Shown in pieces: positions 8,188-19,160 of a stretch of DNA of 64,000 bases. The stretch's first letter is position 1. Every line of letters begins with the position of its first letter. The notes under the pieces were generated by a model. The model saw nothing but the letters and a program-made list of their open reading frames with translations. It was not told the DNA's origin and did no database searches. Source of the DNA: Cupriavidus sp. WGlv3 (lineage in GTDB: Bacteria; Pseudomonadota; Gammaproteobacteria; Burkholderiales; Burkholderiaceae); assembly GCF_023952475.1 (NCBI RefSeq), contig NZ_JALHRX010000002.1:620001-684000 (forward strand), read 5' to 3'. A program made the translations under genes and the position numbers.

Positions 8188-11100
8188 TCAACCCATTTGC
8201 CGGGAGAGTGAAATCTTTTTGAAACGCGGAGCTCCTAGAAACATAAATTTCTTTTCGAAAAGTGCCGCGACCTTCGCGTCGGCCGTTGCAAAGAATACCT
8301 GACGGTGCGAGTTCAGAACGAGGTCGCGCAAGTAATCCAGAAACGAAAGAGCATTCATATCATCTATATGAGCAATTGGGTCATCGATGAGAAGAACAGG
8401 AGGTGCAGAGCGCGCTGTCGAGTTAAGCGATAGAAACACTGACAACGCAAATGCCGCACGTTGGCCGGTGCTCACCTGGTCGAGCCCTCTTGTGGAGTTC
8501 GTTCCTCGCAAGCGGAGAAGGTGCTCTGATGACGATACTGCGAACTCGTACTCTCTGGGCGAGTGGATACGCCCGAACACGTCGTCTATTTGCACCTTTA
8601 TGTTCGACAAGATGCCTTCCATTGCGGAGTCCAGAGAATGGCTCGCGGCGAGTTCCGCCAGTACTGCGTCCGCACTCACCAACCGCGCGCTCTGAGCCTT
8701 CTTCTCTTCCAGTCTCGTGCTGGCTTCTTCATAGTTTTTCTTTAAGCGATTTACCAGCGTCAGCGCCTCTTTCTCGGCATTCAATGCATGCAAGGCCTTA
8801 TCAAATGCCTCAGCTGCTGCATTGACGTCACTTTCCATATCAGCCATTGGAAGCTCGTTGGGCCAATCAGAAAATTCTCTGATATTTCCCACAAACTTCA
8901 ACGCCGATTCAAAGCGCTCCAGGTTCCGCTCAAGCGCTGGCCATATCTCTTGATGCTCCAGGTTTCGCTCTTGAGAGGGCATCAAATCACTGTCTATAAG
9001 CCAACGCAACTCAGCGGAAATCTCTGCCATCTCTCCGGTAAGGTGTTCAATGATTGCCCTCAGGTCTTCCTGTTCACCAGAAATTTGGAGCAATGCGTTC
9101 TGTATGAAGCCGACGTCCTCTACGTCGTCTCCTTCCTCGAAGGCATCCCGTACTTGCGGGTAAAGTGTCTCCATCCGGGCAGAGCTTAGACCCGAACGCT
9201 TCACAGCATTCATTTTCTCTTGGGTCGCGGTCTGCCCATCGGTAGCCCGCTTGAGTGCTAGCTCAGCATTACGAAGCGTGGTAAGTATTTGCTCCGCTGT
9301 CGCTAGCGCAGGATTCAAATTTAGATTTTTGGCAACCGACAGAAGGTGCTTAAGGTCTTTTTGAATACGCCGCGCCTCGATTTCTCGCTCCTTGCTACGC
9401 TGAACATGGCTTACGAGCTGCTCAACGCCCGCGGAGGCATGCTTGATATTCAGCTTCTCAATCTTCGCGTGCAGAATTTCTGGCTCATGGGGCGTCTCGC
9501 ACACTGGACAGAGCTCTGGAGACCCTCCCTCTTTGGCTACAACTCGAGCGGCCGCCTGCAACTGTGCAATTGCCACCGCTAGCGAATCACGAATAGACTG
9601 GATTTCGCCCAGTGTGGATTCCGCCCTCATTACCTCCGTCTGGGCATCAAATACACGACTCTGGCACCGCTCCAGCGCTGTCTGCAAAGGACTATGCGCC
9701 AGCTCGTCGGGGAGCGGGCTAAGCACAATGCCTGCAAGTTGGCCTAACCGGTGTCGGCATTCTTTGACTTCGACGTCCCAGTGCCTTGCCTCTCGAACTA
9801 AACCTGGAAGACCAGCCTTGCAATAGGAAAGCCACTCATCTAAAAGCCCCCCAATCTCACTGAAATTTGAAAGCCTCTCGCGGTTCTCCTTGATGACAGC
9901 ATTAAGATGCTTTCGTTTAGCCTCGACGGGACTTGCCCGCTGGTGGATTGCCGCAAGCGCCTCGGTATAATCTCGCAAGGCAAGAGGCGTAACATCCACT
10001 CCGGATATTAGGCTTCGAATTTTTGTGATAAACAACAAAACAAGTTCGAGAGGCTTGCGCTCTTCCGGGACCAATGCTTCCCCAGTCCGCATCTCCGGTA
10101 CTTTCCATCCCAGAGCTCGAAGTTGAGCACGGAAATTCATTGCTAGCGATGTCGCCTCGGTAGGCGCCCGTTTAGCTTGGTCAACCTCTCTCTTTAATGC
10201 GCTACATCGAACGGCTTCAGTTTCCACCTCCCGTTGAATCTCTCGACGCCGCGTCGCTATATCGGCCTTCAATTTCTCGAAATAGTCCCACAGCGTCGAA
10301 GCCTCCATACCAACGAGGAGTCGTCGAAGGTCGTCATGTAGTGAAGAGTGGTCGAGTTCACGTGCAATTCGATGTGCCGCGTCAGTGTCGAGGAAGTTAT
10401 AGCGGGTAAAATTATCCAGAATTCCCTTCGACTGATGAGCTTCCGTTCGGTACCAGGCTAAATTTCTACTTTTTAATCTCCCAGCTTCGCTGGTCGATGC
10501 CACAGCAAACTCACTGTCCGACCCCGGTAGTTGCACGGTACCACGAAGAATATGAGTCCCAACGTCCGTTCCACGCCTATTGTGTCCGCAATAGAGGTAT
10601 TCAATAGCTTCTAAGAGCGATGTCTTGCCAACACCATTCGGCCCAACAATGAGATTGACGTCTCCGAAGCGAAAGCTTCGACCATTGTGAACCGGTCGGA
10701 AAGTAACAATTTCCAGCTGACGCAGAAAACCTTCGCTTAGCGCTTGGTCCTTCGCAGAAAGGCTGGAGGGGGCCTTTTTGGCGATGGGCTTTACCGCATG
10801 CCCATTCTCAATCCGGTCAATTGCGCGGGCGCGGGGAGGCCTGTCCAAGAGTAGATTCAATTGTCGCTGCTCAAGCAGCGAAATCCATGCATCAACTACA
10901 CCACTGGTGTCAAAATCGGACTGGGGTGCAAAGAGCGGCGACTCGGCCAGAACGTCCAGCAGTTCATTTGCCGAAAGTACATACTTACGCGCGTAATCCT
11001 TATTCGCTTCGATACGAGCCTTGATGTTTGCGTACTCAGAACTGCTCTGCGAATTCAATCCAGCGATAAAGTAGAGGTAATTGTTCCAACGAAGCGTCTC

Positions 11101-11313
11101 GCTGGTATCGAAGTAGTCTGGACCTATCAAGGTCTCTTGATATGACCGCAAGTCTTCGACGCGCTCAAGCAAGTTATCGTTGAAGTCAAAGTAGAGCACC
11201 GCAAATGCTTTTTCAGCGTATGTACGTTCGACACGAAGGACGCCCTCTTGGACCTCCGTGACATTATGGAAGTGGGACTTTACTGCTTCTTGTATTTCAA
11301 TCAAATCAGCCAT
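8188..11313 (-). CDS. Rad50/SbcC-like SMC-type ATPase
   Basis: A 1041-residue protein. Residues 1-190 form an N-terminal region of no recognised family. An ABC-type ATPase head follows, split by a long coiled coil: Walker A GPNGVGKT (224-231), a zinc-hook-like CPVC (602-605) in the middle of the coils, the signature VSTGQRAA (947-954) and Walker B VLLIDDP (973-979), ending with the switch-region strand VFFATAD. This is the layout of Rad50/SbcC and of many defence ATPases (RecF- and OLD-like), which move or sense DNA together with an effector. The only gene in tight linkage is the nitrilase-like gene, whose stop lies 12 bases upstream. No SbcD-like nuclease is adjacent, so it is unlikely to be a housekeeping SbcC. 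Confidence 0.85.
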   Translation of the reverse strand: MADLIEIQEAVKSHFHNVTEVQEGVLRVERTYAEKAFAVLYFDFNDNLLERVEDLRSYQETLIGPDYFDTSETLRWNNYLYFIAGLNSQSSSEYANIKARIEANKDYARKYVLSANELLDVLAESPLFAPQSDFDTSGVVDAWISLLEQRQLNLLLDRPPRARAIDRIENGHAVKPIAKKAPSSLSAKDQALSEGFLRQLEIVTFRPVHNGRSFRFGDVNLIVGPNGVGKTSLLEAIEYLYCGHNRRGTDVGTHILRGTVQLPGSDSEFAVASTSEAGRLKSRNLAWYRTEAHQSKGILDNFTRYNFLDTDAAHRIARELDHSSLHDDLRRLLVGMEASTLWDYFEKLKADIATRRREIQREVETEAVRCSALKREVDQAKRAPTEATSLAMNFRAQLRALGWKVPEMRTGEALVPEERKPLELVLLFITKIRSLISGVDVTPLALRDYTEALAAIHQRASPVEAKRKHLNAVIKENRERLSNFSEIGGLLDEWLSYCKAGLPGLVREARHWDVEVKECRHRLGQLAGIVLSPLPDELAHSPLQTALERCQSRVFDAQTEVMRAESTLGEIQSIRDSLAVAIAQLQAAARVVAKEGGSPELCPVCETPHEPEILHAKIEKLNIKHASAGVEQLVSHVQRSKEREIEARRIQKDLKHLLSVAKNLNLNPALATAEQILTTLRNAELALKRATDGQTATQEKMNAVKRSGLSSARMETLYPQVRDAFEEGDDVEDVGFIQNALLQISGEQEDLRAIIEHLTGEMAEISAELRWLIDSDLMPSQERNLEHQEIWPALERNLERFESALKFVGNIREFSDWPNELPMADMESDVNAAAEAFDKALHALNAEKEALTLVNRLKKNYEEASTRLEEKKAQSARLVSADAVLAELAASHSLDSAMEGILSNIKVQIDDVFGRIHSPREYEFAVSSSEHLLRLRGTNSTRGLDQVSTGQRAAFALSVFLSLNSTARSAPPVLLIDDPIAHIDDMNALSFLDYLRDLVLNSHRQVFFATADAKVAALFEKKFMFLGAPRFKKISLSRQMG

Positions 11314-11325
11314 TTCGAAATATCC

Positions 11326-13071
11326 CTAATCCTGCTCACTTGGCTCAATGACGCGAGAAATGTCTGCAAGACCGTTGTCGACCATATCAAAGCGTGTTAG
11401 CGCAGGAATTTGAGCGAAAACTAACTGTCCGTGTCGTCTGAAGCAAATCGCGATGCGGTGACTGTAAGTTCGCCCCTCCTTCCGAAGAAGCTCATACAGA
11501 CCATCGGCAGCAGCACGAACCGTTTTACCCTCGGGATGCTCTCCCAAATAGACCACCAATGCGGGCTCCATATTGTCGCGGCGGAGATTGTAGTTTGGGT
11601 CGTTCGCAACCCACGACAGACTTGCACCCTTAATGTCCCTGACCTGTGGTGGCCAGTCGACGTGGTGCTCAATTATCTTCCCCAGAGCGGCTGTGCGTTG
11701 GATAGCGGTATTACGGTATTCTGACGCTCTCGGATGAGAGTCGGCAGCGAACGTCACTCGTCGAACAATTTCATCCGCATCCAGTCGACAAGCTTCGAGT
11801 AAATCGAGCTTGAACCATCGCTCTTGGTGACGACTGCGCCCAGCGGCAAGGCTTACCACCCGCTCAACGGCTAAATCATCGCCCGCACCGTGGACATTTC
11901 TTAGCGCGAAAGCGACGTCTTCATCCTCTTCAAGAATCGTCGCAAGACCCGTTTCCGGACATTCGACGTCTTCGCTCCACACCTCTGCCTCAGCATCCCA
12001 CCGGTACCGCGCCACCATCAGTGGTCCAAGCGAGTTGACTAATACACTATCGACATCTGCAACCGGTTTAGAAATCGACAGCTTGAAAACCGCTTCGTCG
12101 TAGTGAAAGAGGAGCGCATGACGCCGCTCTTCCATGAAGCAATAATAAAGTCCCTTTTTATGATTTCGCAGAATCTCGACATCGGATGTTGAGCACCGAC
12201 CATGCGGCAAGTACCATGCGGAACCCCCAATGTTCTTCCAGTCCGTTGGTTCTGCTCCACCTTGGTCATACTGCTTTACATTCTTCGCCCAATTCAGACA
12301 CACAATATCGCAGTTGGTTAGCTCTTTGTTTCCTCTGAACGTCAGGGTGCGATATGCGCGGTAGTCCGGATGTCTCGGATTAGGGTTGAGTTGGATGTGT
12401 ATTAGCGTTGCTCGGTCCGTCAGCCTTCTCAGAACTCCTGCAGCGGTAGCAAGCGCAAACGCATCGGAACAAATGATGACACCGAGACTAAGTAACTCGT
12501 CTGGACTTTGGAAGCGGTAGATAGTTGTACCGCGAATCAGGTGCTCGTTCTCAAGAAAGTGGTCGTCACGAGAAGGGGCTGTTTTGAACTGAATCAAAAC
12601 GACGCGAGTCCAATCTCCACTGTCCGTTTGTGTTTGAAAGCAAAGCGCCACGGGGTCCAAATATGTGCCATGTGGCGGAACTGGCTCATGGATGACAATG
12701 GCTTGCACCGCTGTAGCAAAAGCCTCGAGCTCCGCGCCAGTAATGCTCTCGCAGCCAAGCACCCAAAGACGCCCAGGGGTAGGAAAAGCTTCGCTTTCCA
12801 CCGCCTTCTGTAAGACAGACCACGGCACACAATACTCCGGCGCAATCGCTATGTCTGCTTCAGTGGCAACGGCGAGCTTCAAAAAGCTCGAGCACTTTTG
12901 AGTTGCTATCGTCTGGTCGTACGCGCCAATGCGGTCGTCACCGGCATAGATAGACCAGCTTGGTTGCAGCAAAAGACCGTTGTAGTTCTGATTGTCTGGC
13001 GACAACGCGAATAACACAGGGGGCTGAAGTCCCTTCTTGGCCAGTACAACGTTAACCGACTCACATTTCAC
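11326..13071 (-). CDS. Nitrilase-superfamily (carbon-nitrogen hydrolase) protein with C-terminal extension
   Basis: A 581-residue protein. The first 330 residues carry a complete nitrilase triad in the correct order and spacing: Glu in ADIAIAPEYCVP (E79), Lys in VVLIQFKTAP (K163) and the nucleophilic Cys in LGVIICSDAF (C201). The last 250 residues are an extension of unknown fold. Nitrilase-fold enzymes hydrolyse C-N bonds of nitriles, amides or carbamoyl groups; the substrate here is unknown. The gene sits first in a two-gene operon with the Rad50-like ATPase and directly after hsdR, 183 bases away. Nitrilase domains are known in some defence reverse transcriptases (DRT type 1), but no such domain is present here. 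An effector role is inference. Confidence 0.75.
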   Translation of the reverse strand: MKCESVNVVLAKKGLQPPVLFALSPDNQNYNGLLLQPSWSIYAGDDRIGAYDQTIATQKCSSFLKLAVATEADIAIAPEYCVPWSVLQKAVESEAFPTPGRLWVLGCESITGAELEAFATAVQAIVIHEPVPPHGTYLDPVALCFQTQTDSGDWTRVVLIQFKTAPSRDDHFLENEHLIRGTTIYRFQSPDELLSLGVIICSDAFALATAAGVLRRLTDRATLIHIQLNPNPRHPDYRAYRTLTFRGNKELTNCDIVCLNWAKNVKQYDQGGAEPTDWKNIGGSAWYLPHGRCSTSDVEILRNHKKGLYYCFMEERRHALLFHYDEAVFKLSISKPVADVDSVLVNSLGPLMVARYRWDAEAEVWSEDVECPETGLATILEEDEDVAFALRNVHGAGDDLAVERVVSLAAGRSRHQERWFKLDLLEACRLDADEIVRRVTFAADSHPRASEYRNTAIQRTAALGKIIEHHVDWPPQVRDIKGASLSWVANDPNYNLRRDNMEPALVVYLGEHPEGKTVRAAADGLYELLRKEGRTYSHRIAICFRRHGQLVFAQIPALTRFDMVDNGLADISRVIEPSEQD

Positions 13072-13254
13072 AGTTAAGCCTCAACCTTTACTCCAAGCGG
13101 GACATGTCGCACCGCTTACTCTCCAGTGCAGCAGCACTCTGGCGACGCAGTTCTATTTTTGATAACGGTCCTTGGCTCTTTTCCGTTAATCAAATATTTG
13201 AACAAAAAAATGACATAACGCAACAAGCGCGATATGGTGAACATCTGCGTAAGC

Positions 13255-16200
13255 CTAAGACCATGCTTCCCCCAACGCTTCGGCCTGTTGCAGCACTAGT
13301 TCCACGGCGCCTTCCTGTTGGTCCGGCGGATACCTGTACTTTCGCAATATCCGCTTCACCATCAACCGCAGCTTGGCCCGAACGCTTTCTCGAGCTGACC
13401 AGTCCACGGTGATGTTTTCGCGCAAATTTGCAGTAAGCTCATGGGCAATCTTTTTCAAGGTCTCATCGCTAAGCTCGCGAACGGCAGACTCGTTGTTTGC
13501 TAACGCATCGTAGAAACGAACCTCGTCCTCAGTCAGCCCCAGCTCTTCGCCCCGGCTAGCGGCCGCTCGGAACTTCTTGGCCATGTCGATGAGCTCTTCG
13601 ATTACTTGGGCCGTCTCAATGGCCCGATTCTGGTAGCGCTTCACCACGTTGGACAACAGCTCGGAAAACTTCTTCTCCTGGACAACGTTCCCAGCGAATC
13701 GACTCTTGATTTCGCCCTCGAGCAGTCGCTCTAGCAGTTCCACGGCGAGATTGCGCTCTGGCAGGTTGCGCACTTCCGCCAAGAAAGCGTCGTCAAGAAT
13801 GCCGATATTCGGTTTGTCGAGGCCGACCGCCTCAAACACATCCACCACCTCTTCGGAAACTACCGCCGAACCAATGATTTGTCGGATGGCCAGCTCTCGC
13901 TCCTCGTCGGTGCGCTTTTTTTCGCTGAGTTCCCGTTTGGTCAGGATGACCTTGACGGCCTGCATAAAGGCCACTTCCTCTCTTACGGCCTTGGCCTCGT
14001 CCAGCGTGCAGCAAAGCGTAAAGGCCTTGCTCATTGCAAGCGCCGTGTCCGCAAAGCGCTTCTTGCCCTCCTTGACGCCCAGTACATGGTTGGCGGCACC
14101 GGCTAGCCGCCTGTGGCCTGCTGTCAGGAAGTCGCTGTAGTCGTAGCCGTGGAGCATGCCACGCAGGACGTCCAGTTTCTCCTCCAGGATGGAGTACGCC
14201 TCGGCAGCATCTACGGTCGGCCTACCGCGTCCGTTGCTAGCCGTATATTCCTTTAGCGCGCTCTTGAGCTCATTGGCAATGCCGATGTAGTCAACTACCA
14301 AGCCGCCTTGCTTGTCCTTGAAGACACGGTTGACGCGCGCAATGGCCTGCATCAAATTGTGGCCCTTCATGGGCTTGTCCACGTACAGGGTGTGGACGCA
14401 TGGCGCATCGAAGCCCGTTAGCCACATGTCGCGCACGATGACGATGCGCAACGGGTCGACAGGGTCCTTGAAGCGTTTTTCCAAGCGTTTCTTGACCTGG
14501 CCGCTGTAAATGTGGGGCCGTAGCAGCGCCTTGTCGCTAGCTGAACCCGTCATCACGATTTTGATGGCACCTTTCTCCGGGTCGGGGTCATGCCAGTCGG
14601 GGCGCAGCTTGATGATTTCGTTGTAGAGATGAACGCAAATCTCGCGGCTCATGGCAACCACCATGGCCTTACCGCTCTGCGCATTGTTCCGTTCCTCGAA
14701 GTGAGCCACCAAATCGGCCGCGACGGCCGCTACCCGAGGCTCCGCGCCCACCACCTTTTCCAGGGCGGCCCAGCGGCTCTTCAGTTTCGCCTGCTGACTT
14801 TCTTCTTCATCCTCGGCGAGTTCGTCCACTTCCTCGTCTATCTGAGGTAGTTCCTCAGCCTTGAGCGACAGCTTGGCCAAGCGGGACTCGAAGTAGATGG
14901 CAACCGTGGCGCCATCCTCCTTGGCCTGCTGCATGTCGTAGACGTGGATGTAGTCTCCGAACACGGCGCGCGTATCACGGTCCTCGCTCGATACCGGCGT
15001 GCCAGTGAAGGCCACGAAGGTGGCATTGGGTAGTGCATCACGCAGATGCTGTGCATAGCCGACCTGATATTTCTCCTGCCCGGGCTTGCCTTTCAGTTGT
15101 GCTTCGAAACCGTACTGCGTCCGGTGGGCTTCGTCGGCGATGACCACGACGTTGCGCCTGTCCGACAGCATGGGGAAGATATCTTCATCTTCTCCTGGCA
15201 TGAACTTCTGGATGGTCGCGAATACGATGCCGCCCGAAGGCCGATTCGCCAGCTTTGCGCGCAAGTCCTGCCGTGTTGAAGCCTGGACAGGTTGCTCGCG
15301 TAACAAATCCTGCGCCAGAGAAAACACGCCAAACAGTTGCCCGTCGAGGTCGTTACGGTCAGTGATGACAACGATGGTTGGGTTCTCCATCGCCGCTTCT
15401 TGCATCACGCGTGCGGCAAAGCACGTCATGGTGATGCTTTTGCCACTGCCCTGCGTGTGCCAGACTACCCCGCCTTTGTGGCTACCGCCGGGCAGGGAAG
15501 CCGACACTACTTGCTGTATGGCGGCGCGAACGGCGTGGAACTGGTGATAGCCGGCGATTTTTTTTACCAGGGTACCGTCGTCCTCGAACAGCACGAAGAA
15601 GCGCAGGTAGTCCAGCAGATAGGCCGGCGCCAGCACGCCCCGGACGAGGGTCTCCAGCTCATTGAACTGGCCGAGCGGGTCAAGAGTGAGGCCATCGACC
15701 GTCCGCCACTGCATGTAGCGCTCGCCGTTGGCCGAGAGCGAGCCCATGCGCGCTTGCGAGCCGTCGCTGATGACCAGGATTTCGTTGTACTGGAAAACGT
15801 CGGGAATCTGCTCCTTGTAAGTCTGAATCTGGTCGTATGCCTTCCAGATATCGGCGTTCTCGTCGGCAGGATTCTTGAGCTCAAGCAGTACCAGCGGCAG
15901 GCCATTGACGAACAGGATTATGTCAGGCCGCCTAGGGTGATGCGGCCCCTGGATGCGGTATTGATTTATTGCCAACCACTCGTTGGCCGACGGGTTGGCC
16001 CAGTCGATGAGGCGGACGAAATCGCCTCGGGTTTCGCCGTCCTTTTGGTATTCGACCGACACACCACCGAGCAGCAATTGATGAAAGCGCCGGTTGGCTG
16101 AAAGTTGGACCGGGATACCAAGGTCTCGGACGTGACGGAGAGCATCTTCCCGGGCGGCCAGTGGGATGCTCGGATTCAGGCGACCAATGGCGCCGCGCAG

Positions 16201-16341
16201 ACGTTCGACCAACAGGACTTGACGGTAGTCGGTACGCTCAACGTTGGCTCCGTCGGGAGCGAGGTCAGGTCCGAAGAGGCAGTCATAGCCGACTTCGGAG
16301 AGCCAGCCGAGCGTTTCCTGTTCCAGTTGGTCTTCTGTCAT
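13255..16341 (-). CDS. hsdR: Type I restriction endonuclease, R subunit
   Basis: A 1028-residue motor subunit that cuts unmodified DNA after ATP-driven translocation. The N-terminal PD-(D/E)xK nuclease is visible as [10 protein letters not shown] followed by LVLLELKNP. The helicase motifs follow in order: [10 protein letters not shown] (Walker A), [12 protein letters not shown] (DEAH), AFTGTPVS (motif III) and [10 protein letters not shown] (motif VI). Length and start ([14 protein letters not shown]) fit the type IC EcoR124-like family. Its ATG lies seven bases after the hsdS stop, so hsdM-hsdS-hsdR form one operon. No frameshift or missing motif was seen. Confidence 0.95.
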   Translation of the reverse strand: MTEDQLEQETLGWLSEVGYDCLFGPDLAPDGANVERTDYRQVLLVERLRGAIGRLNPSIPLAAREDALRHVRDLGIPVQLSANRRFHQLLLGGVSVEYQKDGETRGDFVRLIDWANPSANEWLAINQYRIQGPHHPRRPDIILFVNGLPLVLLELKNPADENADIWKAYDQIQTYKEQIPDVFQYNEILVISDGSQARMGSLSANGERYMQWRTVDGLTLDPLGQFNELETLVRGVLAPAYLLDYLRFFVLFEDDGTLVKKIAGYHQFHAVRAAIQQVVSASLPGGSHKGGVVWHTQGSGKSITMTCFAARVMQEAAMENPTIVVITDRNDLDGQLFGVFSLAQDLLREQPVQASTRQDLRAKLANRPSGGIVFATIQKFMPGEDEDIFPMLSDRRNVVVIADEAHRTQYGFEAQLKGKPGQEKYQVGYAQHLRDALPNATFVAFTGTPVSSEDRDTRAVFGDYIHVYDMQQAKEDGATVAIYFESRLAKLSLKAEELPQIDEEVDELAEDEEESQQAKLKSRWAALEKVVGAEPRVAAVAADLVAHFEERNNAQSGKAMVVAMSREICVHLYNEIIKLRPDWHDPDPEKGAIKIVMTGSASDKALLRPHIYSGQVKKRLEKRFKDPVDPLRIVIVRDMWLTGFDAPCVHTLYVDKPMKGHNLMQAIARVNRVFKDKQGGLVVDYIGIANELKSALKEYTASNGRGRPTVDAAEAYSILEEKLDVLRGMLHGYDYSDFLTAGHRRLAGAANHVLGVKEGKKRFADTALAMSKAFTLCCTLDEAKAVREEVAFMQAVKVILTKRELSEKKRTDEERELAIRQIIGSAVVSEEVVDVFEAVGLDKPNIGILDDAFLAEVRNLPERNLAVELLERLLEGEIKSRFAGNVVQEKKFSELLSNVVKRYQNRAIETAQVIEELIDMAKKFRAAASRGEELGLTEDEVRFYDALANNESAVRELSDETLKKIAHELTANLRENITVDWSARESVRAKLRLMVKRILRKYRYPPDQQEGAVELVLQQAEALGEAWS

Positions 16342-16348
16342 CGTGGAT

Positions 16349-17611
16349 TCAGGCTGCGATGACTTCTTCGGCCTCGACGAGGCGGAGTTGGCCGGATATC
16401 AGGCGCGGAAGAAGACGGTCGCGGATGGAACTTAGAGTCTCTATCCGATTTCTGTTGATTACGACTGTATCATGCAGTGAGGCCGTGACATCAGAGAATC
16501 GACGTAGGATTTTTAGCGGGGGCAAAACAAACTTAATAGAACGTAGATAGCTCACAGGTTTCGCAATGGACGGAACACCAACCTGCGAGGCATTAGCCAG
16601 TAATAAGTGCTGCCCAGTCGCGCTTCGTAGGAAATAGGTAATCCATTCGGGCGTCATCCTATTTTTATCGCACCGAAGAAAAAACTGACTCTGTGACGTC
16701 ATGTATGACGGGTGCTTAGAGTTTTGGGGGATAAGAGAAACCTGACCAAGCGTACCCCGGTGTGTGATAACTACATCCCCTGAATACACGGATGAGTTCT
16801 TGAGCCGTTCTGCATGAGCTTCAGTAATGCAGTTGGCGGCATGGTCTTCCAACAACGTTTCCTGCAGATGCTTTCCACTTAACACCGGAACGCCATTAGG
16901 GACAAACGTAGAAACCTTTATGTTGGAGCCAAATGGGCCCATTCCAACTTTTTCCGCAATATCTTCGATTCGAGTTATCTGCCATCCCGCTGGAATCTCC
17001 CCCAAGGGTGAATCCTCGAAGCTATCCGGAAACATTTCGGCGGCGGCTTCATCCACACCGTCTAAAGCCAAACCGTTTCGTTTGGCGTGGACCGGGTCAA
17101 AGTCGACGAACCAGGACTTAAAGAGAGCTTGAGCAATTGCTTCGAGCGTGGCGTTGGTTTCGCGCAGGAGAGTTATACGGTCGTCGAAAGACTGAAGGAG
17201 AGCAACGATAGCGTCCTGCTCGCCTCGTTCCGCGACCCGAATAGGAATCGTATAGAGGAAATTGCGATTCAAGGACGGCTGCGCGCTACCGGAGTTGAAG
17301 GCGGCTAGGTCAAGGGTCTGCAACAGATAGTACGCGAATCTCGGGTTGTTCCCCAAGAAATCAGTCACATAGAGACATGTGTTGTGAGGCCAGTAATCGA
17401 CCTCACAAAAGTGGACACGTCCTGCGGAGGCTCCACTACGACCCACGACAACGCCGGGGCCCTTTGCAAGCGCTACATTGTGTGTTCCGTTCGGACCTGC
17501 GGACCCCATGATTGGCACGTTGCCGGGCTGCTGCTCGGACGCCGTCAGGTCGTGCCCCCGTTGAAGACGCACAAATTTGCCGAGGGTACAGGCGCGCCAC
17601 TCAGAACTCAT
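16349..17611 (-). CDS. hsdS: Type I restriction-modification specificity subunit
   Basis: A 420-residue protein with two target-recognition domains of about 150 residues, each followed by a helical conserved region (near residues 130-165 with [22 protein letters not shown] cut here to its core, and near 380-410 with [16 protein letters not shown]). These residues set the DNA half-sites recognised by the complex. The start overlaps the hsdM stop by eleven bases. The target sequence cannot be predicted by eye. The gene appears intact, so the system is probably functional. Confidence 0.92.
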   Translation of the reverse strand: MSSEWRACTLGKFVRLQRGHDLTASEQQPGNVPIMGSAGPNGTHNVALAKGPGVVVGRSGASAGRVHFCEVDYWPHNTCLYVTDFLGNNPRFAYYLLQTLDLAAFNSGSAQPSLNRNFLYTIPIRVAERGEQDAIVALLQSFDDRITLLRETNATLEAIAQALFKSWFVDFDPVHAKRNGLALDGVDEAAAEMFPDSFEDSPLGEIPAGWQITRIEDIAEKVGMGPFGSNIKVSTFVPNGVPVLSGKHLQETLLEDHAANCITEAHAERLKNSSVYSGDVVITHRGTLGQVSLIPQNSKHPSYMTSQSQFFLRCDKNRMTPEWITYFLRSATGQHLLLANASQVGVPSIAKPVSYLRSIKFVLPPLKILRRFSDVTASLHDTVVINRNRIETLSSIRDRLLPRLISGQLRLVEAEEVIAA

Positions 17612-19160
17612 AGCCCAGCCCTCCCAACTTCAGCCGAATCAACTGGTCCAGTTCTGCACCCTTTGCCATCTGCTCACCCAATTTCTCAGTGAGCTTCTGC
17701 ATCTTCTCTGCAAAAGCCTCATCGTCTTCCTCGACCTCCTCGGCGCCCACATAGCGCCCTGGGGTCAACACATGCCCGTGCTCGGCAATCTCTGCGAGGT
17801 TCACGCTACGGCAATAGCCGGGAATGTCCTCGTACTCGCCGACGCCCTCGCCAACCTCGCCCCGCCAAGCGGCGACGGTGTTGGCAATCCTATCGATGGT
17901 GTCATCGGTCAATTCAGCCTGAACCCGGCTAATCATGGTTCCAAGCTTGCGCGCATCGATGAACAGCACTTCACCCGTTCGGGTGATTTTCTGCTTTGCC
18001 AGGAACCACAGGCAGGCTGGAATCTGGGTGTTGAAGAAGAGCTGCCCCGGAAGGGCCACCATGACTTCCACCGCATCGGCGTCCACCATCGCGCGGCGAA
18101 TATCACCTTCGCTGTTCTGGCTTGAACTCATGGAACCGTTTGCCAGCACAATGCCCGCCCGGCCATTGGACTTCAGGTGATACAGCATGTGCTGTAGCCA
18201 GGCATAGTTCGCATTGCCCTGGGGGGGGGTGCCGTAGACCCAACGGGGGTCGCCCTCCAGGCTGCCGTGCCACCAGTCGCTGACATTGAAAGGTGGATTG
18301 GCTAGGACGAAGTCGGCGCGCAAGTCCGGATGCTGGTCGCGCACAAACGTGTCCGCAGGTTCTCGACCCAGGTTGTAGTCAATGCCCCGGATGGCCAAGT
18401 TCATGGCCGCCAGTCGCCAAGTGGTGGGATTGGACTCCTGCCCGTAGATGGACACATCCCCCAGCTTACCGCCATGAGCCTCGATGAACTTCTCCGATTG
18501 GACAAACATGCCACCGGAACCGCAACAGGGGTCGTAGACCTTGCCATGGTGGGGCGCCAAGACGGCCACGAGCGTCTTGACAATCGAGGCCGGCGTGTAG
18601 AACTGGCCGCCTTTTTTACCTTCCGCGCTAGCAAACTGACCAAGGAAGTACTCATAGACCTGGCCAAGAACATCGCGAGCCTGGCTAGCGTCCGAACCGA
18701 AACCGATGGTCGATATCAGGTCAACCAGTTCCCCCAGCTTGCCGTCGGGCAGCTGTGCCCGTGCATAGCGCTTGTCTAGGATGCCCTTGAGCTTCGGGTT
18801 CTCCCCCTCGATTTCGGCAAGGGCCTCATCTACGCGCTTGCCAATGTCGGTCTGCTTGGCAGCGCTGCGGAGATTCTCCCAGCGGGCAGACTCGGGGACC
18901 CAGAAAACATTGACTTCCTTGTAGTAGTCCCGGTCTTCCAGCTCCCCAGTGAGCATCTCCTCGTCGCATTCGTGCAGGAAATACTCGTCGTTTTCGTCGG
19001 CGAATCGGCGTGTCAGCTCGGCGCGGCGGGCAGCGAATGTGTCAGAGACATATTTGAGGAAGATGAGGCCGAGGACGAGATGCTTGTATTCAGCGGCGTC
19101 CATGTTGGCCCGCAGCTTGTCAGCGGCAGCCCAGAGTGTTTTCTTGATATCGTCCAGCAT
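17601..19160 (-). CDS. hsdM: Type I N6-adenine DNA methyltransferase subunit
   Basis: A 519-residue methyltransferase that protects host DNA and forms the core of the HsdM2S enzyme. The N-terminal HsdM helical bundle is followed by the SAM-binding motif I ([14 protein letters not shown]) and the catalytic motif IV ([10 protein letters not shown]), in the order of gamma-type N6-adenine enzymes. The length matches type IC enzymes. The gene begins at ATG 19160 and heads the hsdMSR operon. A short inverted repeat at 19248-19259, about 90 bases upstream, may belong to its promoter region. Confidence 0.95.
   Translation of the reverse strand: MLDDIKKTLWAAADKLRANMDAAEYKHLVLGLIFLKYVSDTFAARRAELTRRFADENDEYFLHECDEEMLTGELEDRDYYKEVNVFWVPESARWENLRSAAKQTDIGKRVDEALAEIEGENPKLKGILDKRYARAQLPDGKLGELVDLISTIGFGSDASQARDVLGQVYEYFLGQFASAEGKKGGQFYTPASIVKTLVAVLAPHHGKVYDPCCGSGGMFVQSEKFIEAHGGKLGDVSIYGQESNPTTWRLAAMNLAIRGIDYNLGREPADTFVRDQHPDLRADFVLANPPFNVSDWWHGSLEGDPRWVYGTPPQGNANYAWLQHMLYHLKSNGRAGIVLANGSMSSSQNSEGDIRRAMVDADAVEVMVALPGQLFFNTQIPACLWFLAKQKITRTGEVLFIDARKLGTMISRVQAELTDDTIDRIANTVAAWRGEVGEGVGEYEDIPGYCRSVNLAEIAEHGHVLTPGRYVGAEEVEEDDEAFAEKMQKLTEKLGEQMAKGAELDQLIRLKLGGLGYEF

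Noticed and set aside
8188-11313. Reading the ATPase as housekeeping SbcC
   Set aside because: No sbcD gene is adjacent, the N-terminal 190 residues are extra, and it is paired with a nitrilase-like gene in an island.
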